A stretch of 64,000 nucleotides of DNA from positions 26,858,561-26,922,560 of the forward strand of contig OU744447.1 of the NCBI GenBank assembly GCA_916610825.1. The letters run 5' to 3'. The stretch's first letter is position 1. The number at the start of each line of letters is the position of its first letter. Below, piece by piece: positions 42,700 to 53,784 of this stretch. The position numbers and the translations under genes are program-made. The notes below the pieces were generated by a model that ran no database searches, was not told the DNA's origin, and was given only the letters and a program-made list of their open reading frames with translations. This DNA is from Haliclystus octoradiatus (Eukaryota > Cnidaria > Staurozoa > Stauromedusae > Haliclystidae).

Positions 42700-43075
42700 T
42701 CCTTGGGAAAATAGTTCAGAAATGTTAATTGGCCTAAGTTTAATGAACAATTTATGAGTAGTTCATGAACTGCTAAATTGATTTATAATTTATCCATGAA
42801 TATTCAAATGTTCATGAACAGTTCATGAATAATCAAATGTTAATGAACAGTGCATGAATGATCGAATGTTAATGAATGGTTCATGAGGTTTGCGAGAAGC
42901 TCATGAACAATAAACGTCAGTTCATGAACTGTTCATTAACATTTGATTATTCATGAACTGTTCATTAACATTTGAGTATACATCAAATGTTCATTAACAC
43001 TTGAATATTAATGAAATGTTCATAAAACTAGGCCATTTAACATTTATGAACTATTTTCACAAGGAAGATTATTAT
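42700..43075. repeat. GTTCATGAAC hairpin at the axis of the large inverted repeat
   Basis: Dense TTCATGAAC and TTAATGAAC units point inward from both sides and meet near 42.89 kb. The outer parts are AATCTTCCTTGGGAAAATAG at the left and CTATTTTCACAAGGAAGATT at the right. No gene. Confidence 0.75.
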
Positions 43076-44300
43076 ATAACAGATTTGATAGATGCCCTGC
43101 GAAAAACAGTTCAGAAGTTCATGAACAGTTCATGAACCTAACACGGACAGTTCATGACCAGTTCATGAAATTTGGGGCCATTTAACGTTCATTAACTGTT
43201 CATGGACTGTTCATGAACTCCTGAACTGTTTTTCGCAGGGATATTACGAAGGTCTGCCAAACACATATTGCGAGCCCTACAATTTTATTGACTTGTATTC
43301 AAAGTTACGAAAATATATTGAGGATTATTAATGAATGGAAAGTTAATGGTTGAGGAATTTTGCAAATTTTAAAAGTGGAGGAAATTATTTTCTTCATACA
43401 AGTTTCCTTTGTCTGCTGAAACGAAGCAAAGATCTAGAAAAGAGTTTGTCATCAAAACTGCATCCAAGCTCATCAATCTTTGATTCAATACAATATACTA
43501 TTTCAAGACATTCCAAGAGTGACCACTTTGGACAGGTGGCCGCTGTATAGAGATGACTGTTATATCAGGTTTGACTGTATATGGATATAGGACATAGTCA
43601 ATATTTTAGGCATAACCTTTAGGTGAAACTCCACGGTTCAATTTTCATTTCATGGTTAAATTATTAACATGAAACGACTGGGTAACAATAGTCTATGCTA
43701 TATGTATTTACAATGATGACCTGTCGAGGAGTAATTAAGTTATTAGTTCTGTAGTTTAATTTTATTTGACAATTATGATCATGATCAATAACATTCCTAG
43801 GCATTTGCCTAAAATTGTTCATTGCGTATAATGTATATATCTAGTTGTGTTTTCTGGATAAGATAAATAAAGTGTTTACATGATCTATAGCCTACTCCTA
43901 GTTGGATGCTAAAACATAATGAACACCATTTTTTTTTACTGACTATGAATATGTTTTTCTCGTTTTTCTATGTCGATTTGTGTATCTTCGTACATAGCCT
44001 CGTTTTGGTAATTTGATACATTGTGACAGTAGAGAAATTTAAGCACATTATATGAGCTAAATGATGCAGGCGGTTACTATGTTCGATGGTATTTCCTCAA
44101 ATTGAATCACATGATTGCACTGAAACTTGACAGCCTCATTTTCATGTTTCTACTGGGAATGCCATAAATCAAATTGCAAAATCAAGGCATTTTTTCTACT
44201 CTGATTTCGGAACATTTAATTTGGGCATTTAACCCGAGAATTGATGAAAAATGCTTCTGTTGCAATTTGTGTGAGGTCATTTTCTACAATGACTGTAGGC
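42890..44300 (-). repeat. Large inverted repeat, right arm
   Basis: Inverse partner of 39020-42890. It lacks the three insertions of the left arm and so shows the empty target sites. The axis lies near 42.89 kb inside GTTCATGAAC-type DNA. The outer edge is close to the TRIM insertion at 44339. Confidence 0.9.
43094..43240. repeat. GTTCATGAAC fold-back element, right-arm copy (best short copy)
   Basis: 147 bp with long inverse ends (GCCCTGCGAAAAACAGTTCA ... TGAACTGTTTTTCGCAGGG). Flanked by AT on both sides (43092-43093, 43241-43242). Confidence 0.8.
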
Positions 44301-44624
44301 CTACTATCTATATACAAATAGAGATGTGTGCGTGTGTGTGTAGGAACCTTCCTGAACCATCTAGAACATTCTAGAACATAGGAGAACCTACATGACTCCC
44401 CGCATGACTCACAATGACCATGCATGATCTAGCAGCTTCTAGCATTTATCTAAACACTATAAATACAGTAAATGAAAACTATGAAACTATGAGAACTTAA
44501 TGTACAGTCTACTATCAACATGTCAACTTGGAATTAATATTATTATTCATAAGAAGAAATATACCATACAAATCAATTCAACCTACGTTGTTATTATTAT
44601 TTCTTCAACATAATTCTACAGTTC

Positions 44625-44756
44625 TCATCAATTGGTCCGTCGAATTATAAGAACAACTCATCAATTGGTCCGTCGAATTATAAGAACAACTCATCAATTG
44701 GTCCGTCGAATTATAAGAACAACTCATCAATTGGTCCGTCGAATTACAAAAACAAC
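44625..44756 (+). repeat. Four tandem 33-bp units inside the TRIM
   Basis: The unit TCATCAATTGGTCCGTCGAA plus TTATAAGAACAAC is repeated four times, the last slightly changed. The first unit starts in the last six bases of the LTR, so the array copies the LTR/internal junction. Confidence 0.95.
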
Positions 44757-44904
44757 TAATTATACACAATTTAAAATCTGAAAGTATTTTATTACAACAT
44801 GGAATTGAACACAACATTTTATTCACGACCGCGGCATCAAAACAATATAACTAGATTGATTTTCACACTGAAGAACAATGGCATTTTACGTAACTAATCA
44901 AAAT

Positions 44905-45075
44905 ACGCAGAAAACACAAGAAATGGAACTAAACACAAGAAATGGAACTAAACACAAGAAATGGAGCTAAACACAAGAAATGGAACTAAACACAAGAGTG
45001 GAACTAACTGTGGAACTATGGAACTACACACGAGAAATGGAAATAAACACAAGAAATGGAACTGAACACAAGGAA
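44905..45075 (+). repeat. Tandem ~20-bp units (ACACAAGAAATGGAACTAA) inside the TRIM
   Basis: About seven or eight imperfect copies of ACACAAGAAATGGAACTAA. Confidence 0.85.
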
Positions 45076-45324
45076 TTGGATTACCCAAAACTGAAGAGAC
45101 TGAACTAAAAAAGTAAGATTTTAAAATACTGAACGTAAACCATTGAACATTCCAATATTTTGGAACTTTTAAATATTGAACACTAAACATTGGACATTCC
45201 AACATCATAAAACTTTTAAATATTGAAACCATTCAACATTCAACTAAGAACATTGAAACACAATGAACACATTCAGAATACTAAATGAACTAAGAAACAC
45301 ACAAGAACACACAACAGAGTTTAA

Positions 45325-45540
45325 AATTGAACACGCAAGAATAAGCAACAACTCATGAAAATACTGAATTCATCAAACACACAAGAATAAGCAACAACTC
45401 AAGAAAATACTGAATTAATCAAGCACACAAGAATAATCAACAACTCAAGAAAATACTGAATTAATCAAGCACACAAGAATAAGCAACAACTCAAGAAAAT
45501 ACTGAATTCATCAAACACACAAGAATAAGCAACAAATACT
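45325..45540 (+). repeat. Tandem ~46-bp units inside the TRIM
   Basis: About four and a half copies of a unit containing CACACAAGAATAAGCAACAA and CTCAAGAAAATACTGAATT. Confidence 0.85.
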
Positions 45541-46029
45541 ATACCATACCATAATTATACCATATACAATATATACAATACCATACCATATACAATACCA
45601 TAATTACTTACATTTATATTTACACACATTTATTATTTACAATTTAGCATATATTAAAGCATTAATATTTCTCATTTTTAGCCTATATCATGCATTTTTA
45701 TTTATGGCTCCGCCATCTAGCGGGGGGAGTTATGTAGGAACCTTCCTGAACCATCTAGAACATTCTAGAACATAGGAGAACCTACATGACTCCCCGCATG
45801 ACTCACAATGACCATGCATGATCTAGCAGCTTCTAGCATTTATCTAAACACTATAAATACAGTAAATGAAAACTATGAAACTATGAGAACTTAATGTACA
45901 GTCTACTATCAACATGTCAACTTGGAATTAATATTATTATTCATAAGAAGAAATATACCATACAAATCAATTCAACCTACGTTGTTATTATTATTTCTTC
46001 AACATAATTCTACAGTTCTCATCATGTGT

Positions 46030-47736
46030 ATGTATGTATGTGTTCTTTTCACGCATTTATTAATCTATGAAATGTGACAAACAATAGCTTAAAATGATCA
46101 TCGTAGTCCAAACTGTCCAAACTGCGCTATATAATTTATCCTAGATTTTTATTGCATGAAGAGATAGCAACGATTATTTACAAAAAAATAGGATATTTAC
46201 AACGCCAGTGTCGTTCTTTTTGTCAAGTAGGTGTCCCTTTCTTTGTTGGTGTAGGTGTCCCTCCCTTTCTTTCTTTCTTTGTGTCTGACGAATGGCGCCG
46301 CTGCTATTGTCTTAATGTAAACAGGCTTAGAATGACAAGGATGTATCAAGTAATTATAGAAAGGCCCACAGAAATAATAAAATTGTAAAATTTCAATTTA
46401 AATATTCGAGATGCTTTAGAAGTAGCATAAATAATGGGGACCTATTTTTATACAAGAAGGAAATTTTACAGGAATGTATTCTGCTGAATCCAAGTATTTT
46501 AAATTTCAATGATCTATTCAGGCTATTTATATCTGCAAATGAGTGAAAGTTCAAGCATTTACAAACACACTAAATGTGACAAGTCTTAGCTTTTAATAAT
46601 GACGGTAAGCGGTAGACATTTTTGCTTGATAAGAGGAGATATCAATTTCATCATCATAGTGTCATCAATGGAAATTAGCCATTCCACATGTTCAAGTGTG
46701 GGCCTATATTAATTATTATTAGCACGACAAGAGCAAGACGAGTTAAAACTCCAAACTCTCTTATTCAATATTGCAAGTTGTAGGCTTAAACAGGCACAAA
46801 ATAATGAGAATTTAGAATTGATACATATAGCTCGAACAAAGTGTAAAACTGTAAATTAAAACCCTGAGTGAAATACACACATTCATAAAGTAGCGCTATA
46901 AATGTTTATCTATAATAAAACTATTTTTAGATTGCATTCAGGTTAAAAATCGTTAGTACCAGTGCCGCCCAGTGGTCAATTGATGACCAACTAATTGTGA
47001 TCTGATTGAATTAAAAAAGTAAAAGTAAAAGAGAATAGATGCAAAGAGAACCTCACTTGATATCAGTCCTTTTCAGATTCAGATTACTATAAGTAGCATT
47101 TAGGAATGCTTTGCTTCTTTTACAACTTCGAAAAAATGTTTGCGTTAATAAACTCAATTTACCGAACACGCAAATAATTTGATTCTACAAGGATGTTATT
47201 ATAAATTAAACTATTTAGAGAATCCGATTCAAATACGTTTAATCTGATTCGCCTATTATTATCCGATTCATCTCGGACCGCTATGAAATTATTTCTTGAC
47301 GATAATGAAATGAAGAAATTGCAAGTATATCAAAGATATTATGGAATTCAGTTTTAGCACTCATGGTCAGCTATATGTAGCATGCTCAAGGGCTATCCAC
47401 GGGTATGCAGTAAATCTATAAATTGCCATCAACAAGTCTCAGAGTTAAAGAAAAAGAAAAAATGTACAAAGAAATAAATTTGCCACTTAAATGTGTAAAT
47501 ATTGTGTCTAATGTTATCTGCTACTGCTATTGATCAGTTTTTTGATATTTGTGTTTCTTATTCGAATTTTGTAGATCTAGCCTAGCGTAAATGTATATAG
47601 ATTTTACCATTTTAATCATAGGTCCTCATTGTTCAAACAGTAATCTTTGAATAATGTATTAATTCAAGTTATTGTCCCCCATGGAAGCTAACATGCATAG
47701 ACTCTACAACACGCATTAAGTGTAACTTGTATGCTA
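46030..47736. other. Unassigned DNA between LTR elements
   Basis: AT-rich DNA with a short (TATG)n start and a CTTTC-rich patch near 46265. No gene, splice-supported exon or element end was recognised. Confidence 0.5.
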
Positions 47737-48010
47737 GTTAGATAAATGCTAGAAGGTGCTAGATCATGCATGGTCATTGTGAGTCATGTGGGTAGTCATG
47801 TAGGTTCTCCTATGTTCTAGAATGTTGTAGATGTTTCAGGAAGGTTCCTACATAACTCCCCCCGCCAGATGGCGGAGCCATATATAATAATGCACGCTAG
47901 GCTAAAAATGATAAAGATAATATCTTGATTCTATAATATGTGCTAAATTGTAAGTAATAAATGTATGTAGATATAAATGTAAGTAATTATGGTATATGAA
48001 AAGTATTTAT
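47737..48010 (-). mobile_element. Partial TRIM copy, minus strand
   Basis: Reverse-oriented partial copy of the 44339-46024 element: LTR start (inverse of TGTAGGAACCTTCC, ending at 47852), the purine tract (inverse at 47855-47863) and the last ~150 bp of the interior. Older than the copy at 44.3 kb. Confidence 0.8.
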
Positions 48011-48807
48011 GAAGGCAAGGTTTTAGAAATGTTCAAAGACTAACAGTTAGTTAGAAAGTTCATATTACATATTACACACATATTACAATGCTCATTTAAG
48101 GGAACTTAATGAGTTTTACATCAAAATAATTTTTTAAAATTTCCTTGCTTATCAACATTTCATGCAGCTCAATATTTATAGCAGCTATTTATCAACTATT
48201 TATACAGTTTGTGAACTTAACAGTTCATGGACTGTATCTATGAACTATGGAATGAAAAATTAATTGCATGCACAGTTACGAAAATGTCCATGAACTATTT
48301 ACAAATTCATCAGCTACTCACTAACTTGACTGATCTATAAGTCCCGCTTTGATAAGCTGAAATTTGTCGAGTGGTAAGCGGGACTTATTCCCTTCGTACA
48401 GCGTTGTGAAGGATTCTGCACAACGGCATTCTGCTTGATCGTATTGTTCTGACAAATTATCACGCATTTGATGTACGGGGAAAGACAGGTTCCAGCATTA
48501 CATAAACTGATGAAAGATGCAACATGCAAACCAAAATAAAATGAATTAAATCTATATGGAAACTTATGGTTATTAAATAAAATCGATTAACTGATGCTTG
48601 TCAAAAATTTTAAACTTATTTCAACATCATCATTCAAAATACAGATGGCGAAATTATCTGTAAATGTTTTTACCCTTCGGTATTGATTAATATTGTATCA
48701 TTGTGAATGCTTTGGGTTACCATCGAAAAATTCAGCAGTTCCACGTTGTGTACAAGAGCAAGGGAAAGATTTAATCAAAATATAGCAACCTTTAAGTGTA
48801 ATGATTT

Positions 48808-49076
48808 TGTAGGAGATCTTATCACTCTAATGGGTGATCTTCTAGGTGTTATGGTAATCTGACTCCTTGTATTCATATTGAATTAAGAACTCCCACAAGA
48901 TAATATATGTTGAATATAATTGTAATGATAAACTAATACCAGTGCTTGTCAAAGTGAATCTAATTAATAATATACTTTACATTGGTTTTTATATGATTAT
49001 ATACGAGGTTACCTCAAAAGGAGGATAAGCTAATATCAGCTGCCTGATAGAGAGGCTGATAAATTAATCCACTACA
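48808..49076 (-). repeat. Ty3/gypsy (CsRn1-like) 3' LTR
   Basis: 269 bp, identical by eye to 53516-53784. Preceded on the plus strand by ATTT. Confidence 0.95.
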
Positions 49077-49403
49077 GATGTCCCCCCCTCCGAGACGGAG
49101 TCCGAGGGAATTTTACAGGACTATATAGTATTACATGAATATGTATGAATGTTATAGTAGTAGTATAGGTATCGATTTCTAACATGGTGATAGTACTATT
49201 ATTCTATTTAATAATTCTATAATATTGCTAAACTATTTATTAAGTAAATTATTGTATTATTATTATTTATTTATGTATTTTGATTTATTTATTTATTTGA
49301 TTTTTTTTTTATTTGATTTTTTTATTAATTTTTTTTTTTATTTAAGGCTAATTGCGATTCATCGCTATGATTAGTAACTACTTAATATGTTATATAATGC
49401 AGT

Positions 49404-52400
49404 TCAATAATATATACAAAAAGGGTTAGGTTTAAATGTTACTCTTCTTCCTGAGCGTGTTGTAACAATATTGGGATCAGCTGTAATAGATGCATCATTG
49501 ATAATATCATCAGGTGTTGTCGACGGTAAAGATTCAATAACTGGTTTTAAACGATTGATAGCAACAGTGTCTGTTGTGTTTCCCCTTTTTATTACGTAAT
49601 ATCTTTCGTGACGTGACACGACTTCATATGGGCCAGTATAAGGTGCTTCTAAGGGACGACGTGGACGGTCTACACGAATCCATACTCTCTGACATGTATT
49701 TAATTCAGGAGGTACATACGATGGTATAGTTCTTTTATTGGCAGGCGGCTTAAATTTAATAGTTTTAAAATGTTCCTGCAATGTTTGTAATAAATGATGC
49801 GATGTTAATAATTCTTTGTCTTCGATACATACACGAGGTATTAGTGGTTTTAAACCGGTGATAAGTTCATATGGAGAAATACCATCATCATCTGGCCAGA
49901 TTCGAAGAGCCAACAGTGCGGACGGCAAGGTATCATACCAAGAAATACTAGCTGTTTTTAAAATTGATTTTAGAGTGCGATGCATACGCTCTACCAAGCC
50001 GTTGGTTTGGGGATGGTAGGCAGTAGTTCGCAGCTTAAGAAATCCAATTAGTTTGCCGACCTCATGCATGAGTTCACTTTCAAAGTTTGAGCCACGATCC
50101 GTAATGACATAAAGGGGTGCGGAATACCTAGATACCCATTCTCTTACAAAAGCTTCAGCTACAACAGGAGCAGTCTGGTCAACAATCGGAATGGCTTCAA
50201 CCCAGCGCGTGCAACGATCAATCATAGTTAATACATATCTACAAGTAGTGGTTATATTTGTTAGTGAACAAGTTGAGGCAGGTACTGTTATTATATCAAG
50301 ATGCACTGTTTGTAAGCGATCAGCTGGCAAATTGTAAGGCAAAGAAGGATTAACAGTGTGACGAGTAATTTTTGTTTGTTGGCATTGTAAACATTGTTGA
50401 ACCCAAATATTGATGTCTTTGCGCATTTTAGGCCAATAAAATCTGTCATTAATTAATTGAAAAGTAGCTGAACGGCCATAGTGACCTAAATTATGAAAAT
50501 TTGTGAAAACTGTAGAACGGTAAGACAATGGGACGTAAGGGCGTGGTAATTGTTCGGATGTTTCACACCATACCGAGCCTTCTATAAAATCAATCATTTT
50601 CAAATTTGAAGTATCAAAAGGTATGTGCTGTTGTGCTTTAATAATTTCTTCAAGGTTAATAAAATTAAAAGAGACGGCTGAAACTGAAGAACAATCGGTA
50701 GGCTCAACAGATAAATCACGAGATAATGTGTCAGCTACAACATTACTCTCACCGGGAATGTAAATAATATCATGGACAAATTCAGACAAAAATGAAAATT
50801 GCCGTTCTTGACGAGGAGAATGATTATGAGCGGAGCGAGAATGCCAAGCAGCAGAAATTGGTTTATGATCAGTAAAAATTGTAACTTTAGTGTTTTCAAT
50901 AATTGGACGGAACCGTCTAACGGCTGAAAAAATAGCTAGCAATTCACGATCAAAAGTAGAATACGATAGTTCAGTTGTCGATAATTTGCGTGAATAAAAA
51001 CTTAATGGTTGAGGGTTTTGTTTTTGTTCGTGTAAGACAGCACCAATAGCAAAAGCTGAGGCATCTGTAGTGATAGTATAGTCAGAAATGGAAGGATCAG
51101 GATGTGCTAAAATAACTGCATTGTTGATAGAAGATTTAAGATTGTCGAAAGCGAGCTGATGATCGGATTGCCAAACAAAAGGTGCAGAAACATGTGAGTT
51201 ACGTTGGTTTTTGGAACGAGGCTGAGTGGCATTAGCCAGTGCTTGCAGAGGTTGAACAATGTCTGCGTAATGTGGAACAAATTTACGATAAAACCCAAAC
51301 ATACCAAGTGAACGACGTAAAGAAGAATAATCAATAGGAGAAGGCAGTTCTAGTAAGTCTAATTTTGATTTTGATTTTGGTGAAATGCCTTTGGAAGTGA
51401 CTTCATATCCTAAAAAATCGACAGACGCAACTGAAAAAATACATTTTGATAGATTAACGCGTAGACCATATTCAACAAGTCTAGCGAGAACAAGTTGTAA
51501 ACGGGCATCATGCTCTGCTTGACTGCTTCCATAAATTAAAATATCATCGATGTATGAAAAACAAGGTATTGAACGCAAAACAGAATTAATAAAGCGTGAA
51601 AAAGTCGCGGCACTATTGCGAAGCCCAAATGGCATTGTTTGATAACAAAAGGCACCGAAAGGAGTAGTGATGGTTGTTTTGTTTATGTCATCAGGATGTA
51701 TTGGAATTTGATGATAGGCTTTAGATAAATCGAGACGAGAAAAAATTTTAGAGCCAAAAAGTTCATTGTTAAAAGATTGTAAATTAGGGAGAGGATAGCG
51801 ATCGGGTTTAGTGATTCGATTAAGTGCCTGATAATCTCCTACAGGTCGAAAAGTGTCAGGTTCAGATTTTGGAACCATATGCAACGGACTAGCCCAAGGA
51901 GAAGTCGAAGGTTTAATTATACCTGCATCTAATAATTTATCAAACTCTGCCTTGGCCACGGCTAATTTGCGGGGGTGTAGTCGGCGAGGTTGACAAAAAA
52001 CGGGATCTCCGACAGTTTCGATGCGGTGTACGACATCGTGTGGCGGTGTGTTTTTGAAGGAAAAAGGTGTAAATAATTCGGCATGAGAATTTAAAATGTT
52101 ACGCACGTTCGAAGAAAGATTTTTGGGAAAAGGAAATACGACAGACTCGACGGAAACAGAACAGGATTTTAACGGGACAGAAACAGTTGTTGTGTCGTCA
52201 ATTAAAATTTGTTTGGAACAATCAAGGGTTATTTTGTGTTTGTGTAAAAAATCTATGCCTAAAATCGGTTGAGTGACTTCGGCAAGGATGAATGAATGCG
52301 AAAAAGAACGTCGTAGTCTAGGCAACGTGGCTGTTGTTGCGATTTCACCTAGAACATTGATGCCCTTTCCGGAGGCAGAAACTAAAGATAAATTGGAAAA

Positions 52401-52559
52401 GTTTGAATTGATTTTGTATTTTTGCGCAAGAGAAATTGGAATAATAGATACGGCAGAACCAGTATCAATGAGAAATGCTACCGCAGGCATGTTTGGTAAA
52501 ATAACAGTGACATACATAAATAAGCCATGCTGAGGCGTCATAGGTTCAACACGGCTCAA
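49404..52559 (-). CDS. Pol polyprotein of the CsRn1-like element (protease, RT, RNase H, integrase)
   Basis: 1,051 residues, typical for a complete Ty3/gypsy pol. In order: an aspartic protease (FLIDTGSAVSIIP, residues ~30-42), reverse transcriptase (FRPVGDYQALN, FSRLDLSKAYHQIPI, MPFGLRNSAATFSRFI, catalytic CFSYIDDILIYG near residue 335), RNase H (TITTDASAFAIGAVLHEQ), and integrase with its zinc-binding HxxxH/CxxC region (NLGHYGRSA, CLQCQQTK), core (DRGSNFESELMHEVGKL, AYHPQTNGLVERMHRTLKS) and a GPYEVV C-terminal module. It overlaps the gag stop by a few bases. Ty3-type elements commonly make Gag-Pol by frameshifting, and that is inferred here. Confidence 0.95.
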   Translation of the reverse strand: MSRVEPMTPQHGLFMYVTVILPNMPAVAFLIDTGSAVSIIPISLAQKYKINSNFSNLSLVSASGKGINVLGEIATTATLPRLRRSFSHSFILAEVTQPILGIDFLHKHKITLDCSKQILIDDTTTVSVPLKSCSVSVESVVFPFPKNLSSNVRNILNSHAELFTPFSFKNTPPHDVVHRIETVGDPVFCQPRRLHPRKLAVAKAEFDKLLDAGIIKPSTSPWASPLHMVPKSEPDTFRPVGDYQALNRITKPDRYPLPNLQSFNNELFGSKIFSRLDLSKAYHQIPIHPDDINKTTITTPFGAFCYQTMPFGLRNSAATFSRFINSVLRSIPCFSYIDDILIYGSSQAEHDARLQLVLARLVEYGLRVNLSKCIFSVASVDFLGYEVTSKGISPKSKSKLDLLELPSPIDYSSLRRSLGMFGFYRKFVPHYADIVQPLQALANATQPRSKNQRNSHVSAPFVWQSDHQLAFDNLKSSINNAVILAHPDPSISDYTITTDASAFAIGAVLHEQKQNPQPLSFYSRKLSTTELSYSTFDRELLAIFSAVRRFRPIIENTKVTIFTDHKPISAAWHSRSAHNHSPRQERQFSFLSEFVHDIIYIPGESNVVADTLSRDLSVEPTDCSSVSAVSFNFINLEEIIKAQQHIPFDTSNLKMIDFIEGSVWCETSEQLPRPYVPLSYRSTVFTNFHNLGHYGRSATFQLINDRFYWPKMRKDINIWVQQCLQCQQTKITRHTVNPSLPYNLPADRLQTVHLDIITVPASTCSLTNITTTCRYVLTMIDRCTRWVEAIPIVDQTAPVVAEAFVREWVSRYSAPLYVITDRGSNFESELMHEVGKLIGFLKLRTTAYHPQTNGLVERMHRTLKSILKTASISWYDTLPSALLALRIWPDDDGISPYELITGLKPLIPRVCIEDKELLTSHHLLQTLQEHFKTIKFKPPANKRTIPSYVPPELNTCQRVWIRVDRPRRPLEAPYTGPYEVVSRHERYYVIKRGNTTDTVAINRLKPVIESLPSTTPDDIINDASITADPNIVTTRSGRRVTFKPNPFCIYY

Positions 52560-53584
52560 AAGTTTTCCGGGGCCTGGATGGCGGAGACAGAATTAATTGG
52601 AGCAGGCGAGACAGGACGGGAATTGTTTGGTGTTGCCTGATTATTGTTTAAAATTGTTGGCAGTTTTGGACCAGGCCATTGACAAGGAGGACGACAATAG
52701 TGAGCTTTTTCACCAAAAAAAATGTGAGAGCGGCATATTTTAGCGCGTTGACCTTTTGAGTAGCTTGTAATAACCGTGTATTGATCGTTATTGCGCGTAT
52801 ACTGAGCAGAAGAATTCGGTTGTTGATACCGAACTGCCTGAACTGATGCTGGAGCCTGTTGAAAAAAATGTTGATCTAAGGGTGGTGTAATAGGGAAAAC
52901 ACCAAGATTATTAGAATAGGAGTTGTCATTACGGAAAGCGCCCCAAACAGTGTCAGCTACTTTCAAAAATTGTGGCATGGGCAATTCTGTATGGCTTATC
53001 AAAAGCTGACGAATATTAATAGGCAAAGCATTTAATAAACGATGTCTTACAAGATTATCAGTGGGCGCGATACCTGAAGCAGACAGCGACTGTTGTATCT
53101 TCATACTGCAGATTGATGGTTTCAAACCCTCCAGCGAAATTGTGCCAAGAGCTTCTTCTAATTTCTCTTGATCAGTCTTTTGTAATATCTGTAGTAGTTT
53201 ATTCTTTAAATCAGTGAAGGGTGTGGCTGAGGTGAAGAGCTCCGTGCTGACGACCAGTGGGCCAATATTTGACGGCAGTTCAGCCACCACGTATCGAAAT
53301 TGTGTCAATTCATCTGTGATTTTTTTTAGATCAAATAAGCACTCCACTTGCATAAACCAGAATAGTATTTGTAGCGGTAGAAATGGTGGTAATTTCAGCG
53401 ATATGAAGTGATTGTGTTGTTTGATTTGTTGACTGGTTTGATTTTGAGATTCCTCATCTGCTGCAACTGACATTGAGTTATTAGCGGCTGCGATGTTGGT
53501 TGCGGGGTCACCAATTGTAGGAGATCTTATCACTCTAATGGGTGATCTTCTAGGTGTTATGGTAATCTGACTCCTTGTATTCAT
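52556..53584 (-). CDS. Gag protein of the CsRn1-like element
   Basis: 342 residues. The middle (about residues 58-220) is a capsid-like helical region starting LKLPPFLPLQILFWFMQVEC. Near residue 288 lies the CHCC-type zinc motif CRSHIFFGEKAHYCRPPC, characteristic of the CsRn1 clade instead of the usual CCHC knuckle. The first ATG lies within the 5' LTR, so roughly the first 23 residues are LTR-encoded and the frame then crosses the primer-binding region. Confidence 0.9.
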   Translation of the reverse strand: MNTRSQITITPRRSPIRVIRSPTIGDPATNIAAANNSMSVAADEESQNQTSQQIKQHNHFISLKLPPFLPLQILFWFMQVECLFDLKKITDELTQFRYVVAELPSNIGPLVVSTELFTSATPFTDLKNKLLQILQKTDQEKLEEALGTISLEGLKPSICSMKIQQSLSASGIAPTDNLVRHRLLNALPINIRQLLISHTELPMPQFLKVADTVWGAFRNDNSYSNNLGVFPITPPLDQHFFQQAPASVQAVRYQQPNSSAQYTRNNDQYTVITSYSKGQRAKICRSHIFFGEKAHYCRPPCQWPGPKLPTILNNNQATPNNSRPVSPAPINSVSAIQAPENF

Positions 53585-53784
53585 ATTGAATTAAGAACTC
53601 CCACAAGATAATATATGTTGAATATAATTGTAATGATAAACTAATACCAGTGCTTGTCAAAGTGAATCTAATTAATAATATACTTTACATTGGTTTTTAT
53701 ATGATTATATACGAGGTTACCTCAAAAGGAGGATAAGCTAATATCAGCTGCCTGATAGAGAGGCTGATAAATTAATCCACTACA
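53516..53784 (-). repeat. Ty3/gypsy (CsRn1-like) 5' LTR
   Basis: 269 bp, identical by eye to 48808-49076, followed by ATTT. It contains the gag start codon. Confidence 0.95.

Larger units (their letters stand above)
39020..42890 (+). repeat. Large inverted repeat, left arm
   Basis: Stretches of this arm recur inverted in 42890-44300, for example 39060-39260 against 44080-44280, 40170-40430 against 43780-44035, 41640-42130 against 43275-43770, and 42520-42563 against 43241-43280. Divergence is roughly 10-15% by eye. The left arm is longer because it contains three insertions absent from the right arm: 39267-40122, 40436-41567 and 42135-42514. No gene is recognised in the arm sequence. Confidence 0.9.
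44339..46024 (+). mobile_element. Short non-coding LTR element (TRIM type), young
   Basis: 1,686 bp with two 292-bp LTRs (44339-44630, 45733-46024) that look identical, starting TGTAGG and ending CATCA. Flanked by TGTG (44335-44338, 46025-46028). A purine-rich tract CGGGGGGAG (45721-45729) precedes the 3' LTR. The interior (1.1 kb) has no coding capacity and is made largely of tandem repeats. It depends on proteins from another LTR element. It looks whole for its type and very recent. The primer-binding tRNA was not identified. Confidence 0.88.
48808..53784 (-). mobile_element. Ty3/gypsy LTR retroelement, CsRn1-like, looks whole and very young
   Basis: 4,977 bp with two 269-bp LTRs that look identical (TG...CA ends) and a 4-bp target duplication ATTT (48804-48807, 53785-53788). 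A gag frame and a pol frame lie on the minus strand with a short overlap. A primer-site-like TGGTGACCCCG follows the 5' LTR (complementary to the 3' end of tRNA-Trp, the primer known for CsRn1). A purine tract GGAGGGGGGGA precedes the 3' LTR. The Gag zinc motif has the CHCC layout of the CsRn1 clade. No breaks were seen. Confidence 0.95.

Noticed and set aside
44625-45540. CRISPR-like array
   Set aside because: The repeats are directly adjacent without unique spacers and lie within a eukaryotic TRIM element.
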